Notes: a model not told the origin generated them from the sequence alone. A stretch of 64,000 bases of DNA from Paracoccus sp. MC1862 (GCF_016617715.1 NZ_CP067225.1:124001-188000); one strand, 5' to 3'; numbered from the stretch's first letter, positions 1 to 8,981 are shown. Numbers and translations are program-made.

Positions 1-1
1 C

Positions 2-340
2 GGCGAATGGGGGCCTGACTATTCCGACCCGCAGACCAACGCCGGCACCTTCGCCTGGAATCCCGACAACGAGGGCAAGGGCTCGACGCTGGCGTGGCGC
101 AACAGCTATGCCGTGCCCGCCGAGATGCAGGAGATGGTCAAGGCCGCCACGCTGGAAGGCGACAGCGAGAAGCGCAAGCAGATGTATCTGGATATCCAGG
201 CCGAATACCGCACCACCGCGCCGATCCTGCCGCTGTTCCAGCGCGTCGAGCAGACCGCCATGCGCGACAGCGTCAAGGACTGGTCGGCAGGCGGCGCCGT
301 GACCTCGGTCATGTATCACCAGGTCGGCAAGGGCGAATGA
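2..340 (+). CDS. ABC transporter substrate-binding protein, family 5 (C-terminal part)
   Basis: Only the last 112 residues lie in the window, in the frame starting at base 2; the start is upstream. The segment reads as the C-terminus of a periplasmic extracellular solute-binding protein of the peptide/nickel (SBP family 5) type. It includes the usual 'KRKQMYLDIQAEY..TAPILPLFQ' region, where partner residues pack in the last lobe. A dppB-type permease begins 4 bases after its stop, so it is the ligand-binding subunit of the importer encoded by the next four genes. The ligand cannot be deduced; oligopeptides or dipeptides are the family default. Confidence 0.85.
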   Translation, partial: GEWGPDYSDPQTNAGTFAWNPDNEGKGSTLAWRNSYAVPAEMQEMVKAATLEGDSEKRKQMYLDIQAEYRTTAPILPLFQRVEQTAMRDSVKDWSAGGAVTSVMYHQVGKGE

Positions 341-344
341 GCCG

Positions 345-1433
345 TTGACCAACGCCACGCAAAACGGGGGGCAGCCGCTGCCCCCCGCATCCGCGCCCGG
401 CCAGCCCAGGCTTGCGGCCTTCGGTCGCCGGGCGCGGACGCTGGGCGGCATCCTTCTGTCCCTTGCGCTGACGCTGTTGGGCCTGCTGCTGGTGACCTTC
501 ATCATCGGCCGGGTCATGCCCATCGACCCCGTGCTGAAGGTCGTGGGCGAGCGCGCCACGCCCGAGCAATACGAAGCCGCCCGTCAGGCCATGGGGCTGG
601 ACCAGCCGCTGGTCGTGCAGTTCGTGGGCTATATCGGCGACGTGCTGCGGGGCGATTTCGGCCGCTCGATTTCCACCGGCCACCCTGTCGCGCAGGACCT
701 GCGGCGAGTGTTCCCCGCCACGCTGGAACTCGCGGCGCTGGGCACGCTGATCGGCGTGCTGGTGGGCGTTCCCTTGGGCGTTATCGCGGCGGCGCGGCGC
801 GGCGGCTGGGTGGACCAGATCGCCCGCGTGCTGGCGCTGGTCGGCTATTCGATGCCGATCTTCTGGCTGGGACTGATGGGACTGCTGGTCTTCTACGGCA
901 TCCTCGGCTGGGTCGGAGGGCCGGGACGGCAGGGCATCATCTATGACGGCATGGTCCCCGAGGTGACGCGGCTTCTGCTGATCGACACGCTGATCGCCCG
1001 CGACTGGGACGCCTTCCGCGACGCCTTCAGCCACATCATCCTTCCAGCCAGCCTGCTGGGCTATTTCAGCCTCGCCTATATCAGCCGCATGACGCGCAGC
1101 TTCATGCTGGAACAGTTGTCGGCCGAATACATCACCACCGCGCGGGTGAAGGGCCTGTCCGAGCGCCGCGTGATCTGGGGCCACGCCTTCCGCAACATCG
1201 CCGTGCCGCTGGTCACGGTGATCGCGCTGTCCTTCGGGTCGCTGCTGGAAGGGTCTGTGCTGACCGAGATCATCTTCAGTTGGCCCGGCATCGGCAGCTA
1301 CATCACCAAGACCCTGCTCGCGGGCGACATGAATGCGGTCCTCGGCGGCACCATCGTCGTCGGTGTCTGCTTCATCGGGCTGAACGTGCTGTCCGACCTG
1401 CTGTATCGCTTCCTTGACCCGAGGGCGGCATGA
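345..1433 (+). CDS. Peptide-type ABC transporter permease (DppB-like)
   Basis: A 362-residue inner-membrane permease of the DppB/OppB family. Several hydrophobic segments are visible, starting around residues 35-55, and the EAA-type cytoplasmic loop ('EYITTARVKGLSERRVIWGHAFRN') lies in the C-terminal third. The indicated start is TTG, 4 bases after the upstream stop. A later start cannot be excluded, since the first 25 residues are Pro/Ala-rich and the conserved family N-terminus begins near 'RRARTLGGILLSLALTLLG'. The gene overlaps the next permease by ATGA, so the two are translationally coupled. It forms the transmembrane channel together with the DppC-like partner. Confidence 0.9.
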   Translation: MTNATQNGGQPLPPASAPGQPRLAAFGRRARTLGGILLSLALTLLGLLLVTFIIGRVMPIDPVLKVVGERATPEQYEAARQAMGLDQPLVVQFVGYIGDVLRGDFGRSISTGHPVAQDLRRVFPATLELAALGTLIGVLVGVPLGVIAAARRGGWVDQIARVLALVGYSMPIFWLGLMGLLVFYGILGWVGGPGRQGIIYDGMVPEVTRLLLIDTLIARDWDAFRDAFSHIILPASLLGYFSLAYISRMTRSFMLEQLSAEYITTARVKGLSERRVIWGHAFRNIAVPLVTVIALSFGSLLEGSVLTEIIFSWPGIGSYITKTLLAGDMNAVLGGTIVVGVCFIGLNVLSDLLYRFLDPRAA

Positions 1434-2338
1434 GCGACCTTTCTACCCGCGACTGGCTGCTGTCCGACGCGCCCTCCACCCGAAGACAGGCCCGGTTGGG
1501 AGCGTTCTACCAAGGCTGGCTCACGTTCCGCGCCAACCGGCTGGCGATGCTGGGGCTGGTCATCCTGATCGCGCTGGTGCTGATGGCGATCTTCGCGCCA
1601 TGGCTCTCGCCCTACGATCCGGTGGCGCAGAACCTAGGCGACCGGCTTCAGCCACCCTCGGCTGCGCACTGGCTTGGGACTGACGCGCTGGGCCGCGACA
1701 TCCTGTCGCGGATCATCTGGGGCAGCCGGGTGACGCTGTTCATCGTGGGAACGGTGGCGCTGATCTCGCCCATCCTCGGGCTGCTGATCGGGACGGTCGC
1801 GGGCTTTGCCGGGGGCTGGGTGGATCAGGTGCTGATGCGGATCACCGACATCTTCCTAGCCTTCCCCAAGCTGATCCTCGCGCTCGCGCTGGTCGCGGCG
1901 CTGGGGCCGGGCATCGTCAACGCGGTGCTGGCGCTGGCGATCACCGGCTGGCCGCCCTATGCGCGGCTCGCGCGGGCCGAGACGCTGGCCGTCCGCAACG
2001 CCGACTATATCGCGGCGGCGCGGCTGCAGGGCGCGGGACCGGGGCGGCTGCTGATCGGGCACATCTGGCCGATGTGCGTGAGTTCGCTGATCGTGCGGGT
2101 GGCGCTGGACATGGCGGGGATCATCCTGTCGGCGGCGGGCCTCGGCTTCCTCGGCCTGGGCGCACAGCCGCCGCTGCCGGAATGGGGCGCGATGATCTCG
2201 GACGGGCGGACCTATATCCTCGACCACTGGTGGGTCGCGGCGATGCCGGGCATGGCGATCTTCATCGTCAGCCTCGCCTTCAACCTGCTGGGCGACGGTC
2301 TGCGCGACGTGCTCGATCCCAAGAGCGCCAAGCAATGA
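1430..2338 (+). CDS. Peptide-type ABC transporter permease (DppC-like)
   Basis: A 302-residue permease of the DppC/OppC family. It has the typical short N-terminal cytoplasmic stretch, a first membrane helix near residues 38-58, the periplasmic 'SPYDPVAQNLGDRLQPPS..HWLGTDALGRDILSR' signature of DppC proteins, and the EAA loop near 'ADYIAAARLQGAGPGRLLIGHIWP'. It starts within the stop of the DppB-like gene and ends overlapping the first ATPase (ATGA at 2335). Length and motifs are complete. It heterodimerises with the DppB-like subunit. Confidence 0.92.
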   Translation: MSDLSTRDWLLSDAPSTRRQARLGAFYQGWLTFRANRLAMLGLVILIALVLMAIFAPWLSPYDPVAQNLGDRLQPPSAAHWLGTDALGRDILSRIIWGSRVTLFIVGTVALISPILGLLIGTVAGFAGGWVDQVLMRITDIFLAFPKLILALALVAALGPGIVNAVLALAITGWPPYARLARAETLAVRNADYIAAARLQGAGPGRLLIGHIWPMCVSSLIVRVALDMAGIILSAAGLGFLGLGAQPPLPEWGAMISDGRTYILDHWWVAAMPGMAIFIVSLAFNLLGDGLRDVLDPKSAKQ

Positions 2339-3219
2339 GTGCGCCGCTTCTGTCCATCCGCGACTTGCGCGTGAGTTTCCCCACTCGTCAGAGCGAGTTC
2401 CAGGCGGTGCGCGGCGTCAGCTTCGACCTCGGTCGCGAGCGGCTGGGCGTCGTCGGCGAAAGCGGCTCGGGCAAGTCGATGACCGGCCGCGCGATCCTCG
2501 GGCTGGTGCGCCCGCCGGGGCGCGTCACCGCCGAACGGATGGAGCTTGACGGCCAGCCGATCCTGAACCTCTCCGAACGGCGGATGCGCGCCATCCGCGG
2601 CGGGCGGATCAGCATGGTCATGCAGGACCCCAAGTTCAGCCTGAACCCCGTCATGCGCGTCGGCCCCCAGATCATGGAGGCTTACCGCCTGCATGCCGGC
2701 GGCGGACGCACGGCAGCCCGCGCCAAGGCGCTGGAGATGCTGGCCGCCGTCCGGATCCGCGACCCCGAGCGGGTCTTCGACCTCTACCCGCACGAGGTCT
2801 CGGGCGGCATGGGCCAGCGCATCATGATCGCCATGATGCTGGCCCCTGACCCCGAGATCCTGATTGCAGACGAGCCCACCAGCGCGCTGGACGTGTCCGT
2901 CCGGGCCGAGGTCCTGAACATCATGGACGCGCTGGTGCGGGACCGCGGCATGAGCCTGATCTTCATCAGCCACGATCTGAATCTTGTCGCGCAGTTCTGC
3001 GACCGCGTTCTCATCATGTATGCCGGTCGCGTGGTCGAGGAACTTCCCGCCCGCGATCTGCACGCCGCCCGTCACCCCTATACCCGCGGGCTGCTGAACA
3101 GCCTGCCCCGGCTGGATGCGCCGGTGGACCGGCTGGCCGTGCTGGAACGGCAGGAGGAATGGCGGACCGAGGCGCTGGACGCATCCATGCTGGACGCGCA
3201 GCCGGGGGGCCTGCGATGA
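2335..3219 (+). CDS. Peptide-type ABC transporter ATP-binding protein (DppD-like)
   Basis: A 294-residue ATPase. Walker A is GESGSGKS (around residues 40-47). The signature region reads 'EVSGGMGQRIMIAMML', a GMGQR variant of the usual GMRQR found in this family. Walker B is '[14 protein letters not shown]', and the switch His is in 'FISHDLNLV'. The C-terminal 'RHPYTRGLLNSLPRLD' is the oligopeptide-transporter-specific extension. An upstream extension of the open frame exists, but the ATG at 2335 overlaps the dppC-like stop (ATGA) and gives the correct family N-terminus. It powers the importer with the ATPase encoded next. Confidence 0.92.
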   Translation: MSAPLLSIRDLRVSFPTRQSEFQAVRGVSFDLGRERLGVVGESGSGKSMTGRAILGLVRPPGRVTAERMELDGQPILNLSERRMRAIRGGRISMVMQDPKFSLNPVMRVGPQIMEAYRLHAGGGRTAARAKALEMLAAVRIRDPERVFDLYPHEVSGGMGQRIMIAMMLAPDPEILIADEPTSALDVSVRAEVLNIMDALVRDRGMSLIFISHDLNLVAQFCDRVLIMYAGRVVEELPARDLHAARHPYTRGLLNSLPRLDAPVDRLAVLERQEEWRTEALDASMLDAQPGGLR

Positions 3220-3971
3220 CCCCGATGCTTGAGGTGCAGGATCTCGACGTGTGGTTCGGACCTGCCCATGACCGCACGCTGGCGGTTCGGGGGGCGAGCT
3301 TCGCCGTGGCGGCGGGGGAAAGCTTCGGCCTCGTGGGCGAAAGCGGATCGGGGAAATCGACGATCCTGCGGGCCGTGGCCGGGCTGATCCCCGGCTGGTC
3401 GGGCCGCATCGCGGTGGACGGCAAGCCGGTGTCGGGGATGCGCCGCGACCAAGCCTTCAAGAAGACCGTGCAGATGGTGTTTCAGGACCCCTATGCCAGC
3501 CTGCACCCGCGCCATTCGGTGGACCGGGTGCTGTCGGAAACGCTGGCGCTGCAGGGCCTCGGCGACGTGGACCAGCGCATCACTCGTCTGCTTGAGGACG
3601 TGGGCTTGGGCCGCGGCTTCCGCTTCCGCTATCCGCACCAGTTGTCGGGCGGGCAGCGCCAGCGCGTCGCCATCGCCCGCGCCCTGGCCGCCGAGCCGCG
3701 CCTGCTGCTGCTGGACGAACCCACCAGCGCGCTGGACGTCAGCGTGCAGGCCGAGATCCTGAACCTGCTGAAGGACCTGCGGGCCGAGCATCGCCTGACC
3801 TACGTGATGGTCAGCCACGATCTGGCCGTGGTGGCTCATATGTGCGACCGGCTGGCGGTGATGCAGGCGGGCCGCATCGTCGAGATCATGGACGCCGCCA
3901 CCCTGCGCGCCGGCGACCCGCGCGAGACCTATTCCCGTGACCTGATCGCCGCCTCGACCTGGCAGCGGTGA
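3216..3971 (+). CDS. Peptide-type ABC transporter ATP-binding protein (DppF-like)
   Basis: A 251-residue ATPase of the DppF/OppF family. It has Walker [10 protein letters not shown], the Q-loop region '[15 protein letters not shown]' that is characteristic of DppF-type subunits, signature [15 protein letters not shown], Walker B '[14 protein letters not shown]' and switch 'MVSHDLAVV'. It starts by ATGA overlap with the preceding ATPase. It lacks the long C-terminal 'HPYTRxL' tail of full DppF proteins and ends soon after '[15 protein letters not shown]', so it is a compact version. It is the last gene of this operon. Confidence 0.9.
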   Translation: MTPMLEVQDLDVWFGPAHDRTLAVRGASFAVAAGESFGLVGESGSGKSTILRAVAGLIPGWSGRIAVDGKPVSGMRRDQAFKKTVQMVFQDPYASLHPRHSVDRVLSETLALQGLGDVDQRITRLLEDVGLGRGFRFRYPHQLSGGQRQRVAIARALAAEPRLLLLDEPTSALDVSVQAEILNLLKDLRAEHRLTYVMVSHDLAVVAHMCDRLAVMQAGRIVEIMDAATLRAGDPRETYSRDLIAASTWQR

Positions 3972-4069
3972 CTCCGGCCGCGACAGGAGATACTCGTTCC
4001 CCTATGATCCCGGCGGTGTTCGAGCCACGATTGCGGCAAAGACGCCGCCTTCAAATCCTCACGCTGCGG

Positions 4070-4561
4070 TCATGCACGCCAGAAGGCCGGCCTGAGAATC
4101 CGGGCCACCCGGATGCGGCTTGCCTCGAAAAGAATGATCTTTCCACGCAGTGGCCAGGAAAAGCGGACAGCGGCCGCAAGCCGGACGCGCCGCGCCTCTT
4201 GTTCCATCACCGCCTGGATGTCGGAAATCTTCTCGCCGCGCCGAAGATGGAACCATTCGGTGCCGCGGGGCGAACTGCGGCGGCGGAAGAAGCGCCAGCC
4301 GCGCCGCATCCGGCGCAGCAGCCGCTGTTCCAGCACATAGGCGTGCGGCATGGTCACCGAACAGACGATCCTGAGCTTGCCGTCGCCCGGCCGCTGCAAT
4401 TCACGCCGGCGTTCAAGCGTGCGCCGGCTGGTGAAGCCCAGCTTGAAAAGCGTGGGATCATTGTCCGGCTGCATCAGGTAGACCGTGCCCGTCGCCGCCC
4501 TGAAGCGGAACCAGCCGATCCTGCTTGAACGGGCCACGGCGTTCTTGCTTTGTTTTTTCAT
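4070..4561 (-). CDS. GIY-YIG/T5orf172 (MUG113)-like protein
   Basis: A 163-residue protein from the ATG at 4561 (a longer frame upstream exists, but MKKQSKNAV is a better start). Residues ~24-80 contain the MUG113/T5orf172 pattern: 'GTVYLMQ', 'FKLGFTSR.TLERRRELQ', then 'HAYVLEQRLLRRMR'. The family is a GIY-YIG nuclease-like fold often found in phage and mobile genes. Here the order is aromatic VYLM, KLGFTSR, a Glu in 'LEQRLL', then an Arg-rich tail 'GWRFFRRRS..GTEWFHL'. It is a single gene between two ABC operons and converges on the first. Activity as a nuclease is not shown by the sequence. Confidence 0.6.
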   Translation of the reverse strand: MKKQSKNAVARSSRIGWFRFRAATGTVYLMQPDNDPTLFKLGFTSRRTLERRRELQRPGDGKLRIVCSVTMPHAYVLEQRLLRRMRRGWRFFRRRSSPRGTEWFHLRRGEKISDIQAVMEQEARRVRLAAAVRFSWPLRGKIILFEASRIRVARILRPAFWRA

Positions 4562-4879
4562 TCTTGCCTGCTGGCTATCCGCGCCGCGGCCCGCGCGCAA
4601 GATCCCTGGCCGATCCCCGATGCGTCACCCGCTTTTGCCGGCGGATCGGCTCGGCGGTGAAGGCTTCGGAAAGCCGTTCGGACGCGGCGCCATCCGGCGG
4701 CCGATCGCCTTGCCAGCACCGGCGCCCGCGATTACCCTTCCCCCGAGCTTCTGGAATAGACCCTCGATGCGCCGTCGGCGCTCACGCCTTCGGTGGCGTA
4801 TGATGGTCGAACCTGCGGATGGCCGACCGGCTGTCCGCGCCGTTCAGGCGCAGGCCCACCCTCATCACGGAGAAACGAC
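4562..4879. other. Intergenic stretch without recognised gene
   Basis: About 320 bases between the divergent GIY-YIG-like gene and the PhnD-like gene. No convincing coding frame, RNA or repeat was seen. It must hold the promoters of both genes. A possible ribosome-binding purine stretch (cacggagaaac) sits just before the ATG at 4880. Confidence 0.5.
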
Positions 4880-5749
4880 ATGCATCGCCTGATCGGCGGC
4901 GCGGTCGCAGCCATCGGCCTTGTGCTCGGCGGCATCGCGGCAAGCGCCCAGACCCCCACGCTCTATTTCTCGGCCATTCCCGACGACGACGAGACCCGCC
5001 TGATGGAACGCTTCGGCAATGTCGCCGACTACCTGTCCGAGCAGCTCGGCGTCCAGGTGCAGTATGTGCCGGTGAAAAGCTACGCAGCCTCGGTCACGGC
5101 CTTCCGCAACGACCAGATCCAGCTTGCCTGGTTCGGCGGGCTGTCGGGCGTGCAGGCGCGGCTGGCCGTCCCCGGCTCGCAGGCGCTGGCGCAGGGAACC
5201 GAGGACGGGGCCTTCGTGTCCTATTTCATCGCCCATGAAAGCACCGGCCTTGAGCCTTCCGGGGACTTCCCGCTGGCAGCCGAGGGGATGAGCTTCACCT
5301 TCGGCGCCCAGACCTCGACCTCGGGGCGGCTGATGCCCGAGTTCCATATCCGCGACGAGACCGGCAAGGCGCCGGACGAGTTCTTCTCGCAGGTCGGCTT
5401 TTCGGGCGATCACGGGCAGACGCTGCGGCTCGTCTCGACCGGCGCCTATCAGGTCGGGGCGCTGAACTATACCGTCTATGACACGGCGGTGGCCGAAGGC
5501 GCGCCCGAGGTCGCGACCACCCGCGTCGTCTGGAAGACGCCGCCCTATCCCGATTACAACTGGACCATCCGGGGAGATGTCGACGAACGCTTCGGCGAGG
5601 GCTTCACCGAGAAGGTGAAGCAGGCGCTGATCGGCATGGACGACCCCGCGCTTCTCGCTTCGTTCCCGCGCGAGGGCTTCATCGAGGCCACGAACGACGA
5701 CTATGCGCCGATCGAGGAAACGGGACGGGCGCTGGGCATCCTTGACTGA
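4880..5749 (+). CDS. PhnD-like ABC substrate-binding protein (putative selenate/phosphonate-type)
   Basis: A 289-residue periplasmic protein with an N-terminal signal peptide (MHRLIGGAVAAIGLVLGG, cleavage likely after ASA-Q). The mature part has the phosphate/phosphite/phosphonate-binding (PhnD) pattern. Landmarks are 'LYFSAIPDDDETRLMERF', 'DYLSEQLGVQVQYVPVKSYAASVTAF', 'QLAWFGGLSGVQAR', and later 'TFGAQTSTSGRLMPEF' in the inter-lobe ligand pocket. The 'AIPDDDETRL' opening is the version I associate with the family usually named putative selenate-binding protein, not with classical PhnD. The true ligand is inferred, not shown. It is followed directly by its ATPase and a fused permease. Confidence 0.8.
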   Translation: MHRLIGGAVAAIGLVLGGIAASAQTPTLYFSAIPDDDETRLMERFGNVADYLSEQLGVQVQYVPVKSYAASVTAFRNDQIQLAWFGGLSGVQARLAVPGSQALAQGTEDGAFVSYFIAHESTGLEPSGDFPLAAEGMSFTFGAQTSTSGRLMPEFHIRDETGKAPDEFFSQVGFSGDHGQTLRLVSTGAYQVGALNYTVYDTAVAEGAPEVATTRVVWKTPPYPDYNWTIRGDVDERFGEGFTEKVKQALIGMDDPALLASFPREGFIEATNDDYAPIEETGRALGILD

Positions 5750-5756
5750 CCGACCC

Positions 5757-6416
5757 ATGCTGGCCTTCCGGGGCGAGACGCTGTCCTACGGGCGCCACAC
5801 GGTCCTTTCGGGCGTGGACTTCACGCTGCGTCCGGGGGAACGCGTGGTGCTGCTCGGCCGCAGCGGCACGGGCAAGAGCACGCTGCTGAATGCAGCCTAC
5901 GCCCGGCTGGCCGGGACCTTCCCGGACATCGCGCTGGTCCCGCAGGAACATGGGCTGGTCCCGCAGCTTTCCGTTTTTCACAACGTCTACATGGGCCGGC
6001 TGGACGCGCATGGCGCGGCCTACAACCTTGTCAACCTGGTCTGGCCCTTCCACGCCGAGCGCCGGGCCGTCGCCCCCGTGCTGGCGACCGTCGGGCTGGA
6101 GGGCCTTGGCCGCAAGAGGGTCGAAAGCCTGTCGGGCGGGCAGAAGCAGCGGACGGCGCTGGCCCGCGCGATCTTCCGTGGCGGCCGCGTGCTGATCGGC
6201 GACGAGCCTGTGTCGGCGGTGGACGAGCGGCAGGCCGTGGCGCTGGTCGAGGAGCTCGGCCGCCGCTTCGGAACGATGCTGCTGGCGCTGCATGACGTGG
6301 CGCTGGCGCGGCGCATCGCCACGCGGCTTGTCGGCATCCGCGACGGCCGCATCTTCTTCGACCGGGACGCGGGCGAGGTTTCGGACGGGGATATCCATGA
6401 CCTCTATCGCGCCTGA
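5757..6416 (+). CDS. PhnC-like ABC transporter ATP-binding protein
   Basis: A 219-residue ATPase with Walker A GRSGTGKST, Q-loop 'IALVPQEHGLVPQLSVFHNVYMGRLD' (the HNVYMGRL part is typical of PhnC), signature SLSGGQKQRTALARAI, Walker B 'VLIGDEPVSAVDE' and switch 'LLALHDVALA'. The ATG at 5757 is used. A TTG at 5742, overlapping the stop of the substrate-binding gene, would add five residues and is an alternative. It overlaps the permease gene by 20 bases. It energises uptake with the neighbouring PhnD/PhnE-like proteins. Confidence 0.85.
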   Translation: MLAFRGETLSYGRHTVLSGVDFTLRPGERVVLLGRSGTGKSTLLNAAYARLAGTFPDIALVPQEHGLVPQLSVFHNVYMGRLDAHGAAYNLVNLVWPFHAERRAVAPVLATVGLEGLGRKRVESLSGGQKQRTALARAIFRGGRVLIGDEPVSAVDERQAVALVEELGRRFGTMLLALHDVALARRIATRLVGIRDGRIFFDRDAGEVSDGDIHDLYRA

Positions 6417-7947
6417 AGGCCGGCACTTGCGCCTCGGGCGGGTGGGCACGGCGCTTGCCTTTGTCGCGCTGGCGCTGTTCCTGCTGCCTTTCGCAGACTT
6501 CCGCCTGGGCGGGCACGACCCGTGGGCCGAGTTGCGACGGATGTGGGCGGGGCTTCTGTCACCCGACTTCTCGTCGGTCGAGGCGCTGGGCCGGGCAGCG
6601 GTCCTGACCATCGCCTTCGCCATCTGCGGGGTCGCGGCGGGCGCATCGGCGGGCTTCGTCCTGGCGCCGTTCTACAGGAATGCGCTGGTCCGCAACTTCT
6701 GCATCGCGATCCGCGCGATCCACGAGCTGTTCTGGGCGATCCTGCTGATGCAGGTCACGGGCCTTTCCGCCACGACGGGCGTGCTGGCGATCGCCATCCC
6801 TTATGCCGGCATCTTCGCCAAGGTCTTTGCCGAATACCTGGACGAGGCCGATCCCCGGCCCGCCGCCGCCATGCCGCCGCGCGCCGATCTGATCTCGGTC
6901 CATTTGTATGCCCGCCTGCCGCTGGCCCTGCCCGAGTTCCGGGCCTACCTGCTTTACCGGCTGGAATGCGGGCTGCGATCCAGCGCGGTGCTGGGCTTCA
7001 TCGGCCTGCCGACGCTGGGGTTCGCGCTCGACACGTTCTTCCGGCAGGGGATGTATGGCGCAGTCGCAGCCGTTCTCATCGTCTATTACCTGCTGATCGG
7101 GACGATGCGGCTGTGGATGCGGCCGCTGCTGGCGCCCGTCTATTTTCTGGCCGCGGTGGGCGTCATGGCCGCCATGCCAAGCCCGCCGATGGCCGCCGGT
7201 GCGCTTGGCCGTTTCCTGACCGAGGACATCGTGCCCGCGCCCCTGCGGAACGGCGATGCAAGCGATCCCGAGACATGGGCGCGCCTTGGCGACTGGCTCT
7301 GGACGCTGCTTGCGGGGCAGGCGCTGCCGGGGCTGGCGGCCACGATGATCGTCGCGCAACTGGCGCTGGTGGCAGCGGGGTTCGTCGCGCTGCTGGGCTT
7401 TCCGCTGATCGTCCGCCCGGTCTCGGGGCGGTTCGGCGCGGCGCTGGGCCATGCCTTTCTGGTCATCGCGCGTTCAACGCCCGAATACATGCTGGCCTAT
7501 ATCGCCCTTCAGGTCTTCGGCCCCTCGATGCTGCCTGCGGTGATCGCGCTGGGGCTGCACAACGGGGCGATCATCGCGCACCTGCTGGGCCGCCAGTCCG
7601 CCCATGTCAACGAAAGCCTGCGCCCCGACGCCCCCCGCGGGATCGTTCTTTACGCCTATGAGCTGCTGCCGCGGATCTACGGCTCGTTCATGGCGCTCTG
7701 CCTTTACAGGTGGGAAATCATCGTGCGGGAATCCGCGATCCTCGGCTTGCTGGGCATCCCGACGCTGGGCTTCTTTGTCGATCGCGCGATCCAGGAAATC
7801 CGCATCGACCGCGCCGTCGTGTTGCTGATCGTGACGATGCTGGCGACTGTGGCCATCGACCATGTGTCGCGACGCACAAGGGCCGCCATCGGCATCGACC
7901 CGGTCAGGGCACGGCAGGAGCGGAAGGCCGCGGCCTCGGCGGGCTGA
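6397..7947 (+). CDS. Fused double PhnE-like ABC permease
   Basis: A 516-residue inner-membrane protein, about twice the length of a PhnE permease. It carries an internal duplication: 'SAVLGFIGLPTLGF' in the first half (around residue 200) and 'SAILGLLGIPTLGF' near the end each follow an EAA-type loop with a conserved '..LYRxE' element. The two membrane domains are thus encoded as one chain, and one copy would serve as the complete channel. The ATG at 6397 lies inside the ATPase gene (20-base overlap), which supports translational coupling. Fused permeases of this kind accompany the selenate-annotated branch of PhnDCE systems; the substrate remains inferred. Confidence 0.85.
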   Translation: MTSIAPEGRHLRLGRVGTALAFVALALFLLPFADFRLGGHDPWAELRRMWAGLLSPDFSSVEALGRAAVLTIAFAICGVAAGASAGFVLAPFYRNALVRNFCIAIRAIHELFWAILLMQVTGLSATTGVLAIAIPYAGIFAKVFAEYLDEADPRPAAAMPPRADLISVHLYARLPLALPEFRAYLLYRLECGLRSSAVLGFIGLPTLGFALDTFFRQGMYGAVAAVLIVYYLLIGTMRLWMRPLLAPVYFLAAVGVMAAMPSPPMAAGALGRFLTEDIVPAPLRNGDASDPETWARLGDWLWTLLAGQALPGLAATMIVAQLALVAAGFVALLGFPLIVRPVSGRFGAALGHAFLVIARSTPEYMLAYIALQVFGPSMLPAVIALGLHNGAIIAHLLGRQSAHVNESLRPDAPRGIVLYAYELLPRIYGSFMALCLYRWEIIVRESAILGLLGIPTLGFFVDRAIQEIRIDRAVVLLIVTMLATVAIDHVSRRTRAAIGIDPVRARQERKAAASAG

Positions 7948-8019
7948 AGGAGGCGGGGTGTCGGTGATCCTGCGGGCTTCGGGCGTTCGTGCCCCAAGCC
8001 ATTGCGGACTGAGCCGCCG

Positions 8020-8940
8020 CTATGCTGCAGTCGGGTCCGGCTCTCCCTGATCCCGGTCTCGCTCGTCGAGCACCCAGCTTCGGAATGCGTCGGCATTCGC
8101 CCGGGTCGCGGCAGCCAAGGGTCCTTGGAGAAGGTAATAGCCGCAGTCCTCGAACACCGTCGTCTGTGACAGGCGCACCAGATGACCCGCTTCCAGGTCC
8201 GGGCGGATCATGGCTTCGGGGCACAAGGCCACGCCTTGTCCCGACAGCGCCGCGGCACGCAGCAGGTTGAAGTCTTCGAAGACCGGGCCGCCCTCGGCTG
8301 GCGGGTCATGCAGCCCTGCACGGGCGAACCATGTCTGCCAGCCTGCGTGATCGGTGTCGTGCAGCAGGTCCATTCGGGGGATTGCGCGGGCCGGGTCGCC
8401 CCCGGCGATGCTGGCGGCAAGTCCGGGACTGCAAACGGGAACGGAGGCTCCGGGCAGAAAGCGGTGGACCCCGGCGCTGCTGGGGGTCGGGGCGGTGCGG
8501 GCGAAGACGAAGGCGAAGTGGACATCCCCGAAGTCGATTTCCTGGCCATGCAGGGCGTAGACGATGCGTATGTCGATGTCCGGATGCTCGTCTCGGAACC
8601 TGCCCAGCCGCGGGATCAGCCAGCACACGGCCACGGACGGGATCGCTGCGACAACAAGGGGGCGATGGGTTCCGGAGCCTCTTGCCTGACGGCAGGCCGT
8701 GTGGATTGTATCGAATGACAGCGAAAGACTGCGCGCGAGCTCCTTGGCATGGCGCAGCGGCCGCAGGCGGTTGCCATCCCGGATGAACAGCGGGCCGCCG
8801 AACCAATCCTCAAGCGACCTGATCTGGTGGCTTATCGCGCTCTGCGTGACGAACAACTCGTCAGCCGCGGCGCGGAACGATCCGGTCCGGACGACAGCCT
8901 CGAAGACACGCAGGACGTTGAGCGGTGCAGGGGTCGCCAT
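8020..8940 (-). CDS. LysR-family transcriptional regulator (GcvA-like), divergent from creatinase
   Basis: A 306-residue LysR regulator. The N-terminal winged helix-turn-helix (residues ~5-65) reads 'LRVFEAVVRTGSFRAAADEL', then 'TQSAISHQIRSLEDWFGGPLF'. The rest is the LysR effector domain. The ATG at 8940 is chosen because it places the HTH at the normal distance; a longer frame starts at 8994. It is divergently transcribed from the creatinase gene, with an inverted repeat in the shared intergenic region, so it probably controls creatinase in response to creatine or a product. It converges on the PhnE-like gene. Confidence 0.9.
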   Translation of the reverse strand: MATPAPLNVLRVFEAVVRTGSFRAAADELFVTQSAISHQIRSLEDWFGGPLFIRDGNRLRPLRHAKELARSLSLSFDTIHTACRQARGSGTHRPLVVAAIPSVAVCWLIPRLGRFRDEHPDIDIRIVYALHGQEIDFGDVHFAFVFARTAPTPSSAGVHRFLPGASVPVCSPGLAASIAGGDPARAIPRMDLLHDTDHAGWQTWFARAGLHDPPAEGGPVFEDFNLLRAAALSGQGVALCPEAMIRPDLEAGHLVRLSQTTVFEDCGYYLLQGPLAAATRANADAFRSWVLDERDRDQGEPDPTAA

Positions 8941-8956
8941 TCGCAGGCCGCATGAG

Positions 8957-8981
8957 ATTTTCTCACCTTCGGATGAGAAAC
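8957..8981. promoter_or_regulatory. Candidate LysR operator between lysR and creatinase gene
   Basis: The inverted repeat TTTCTCA (8959-8965), eight bases, TGAGAAA (8974-8980) lies in the divergent promoter region, 18 bases upstream of the LysR start and about 65 bases before the creatinase start. Spacing and symmetry fit a LysR-type binding site. Binding itself is inference. Confidence 0.55.

Noticed and set aside
309..1184. A 291-residue minus-strand open frame opposite the dppB-like permease
   Set aside because: Low-complexity Gln/His/Arg-rich translation typical of antisense shadow in GC-rich genes; the plus-strand frame is a clear permease.
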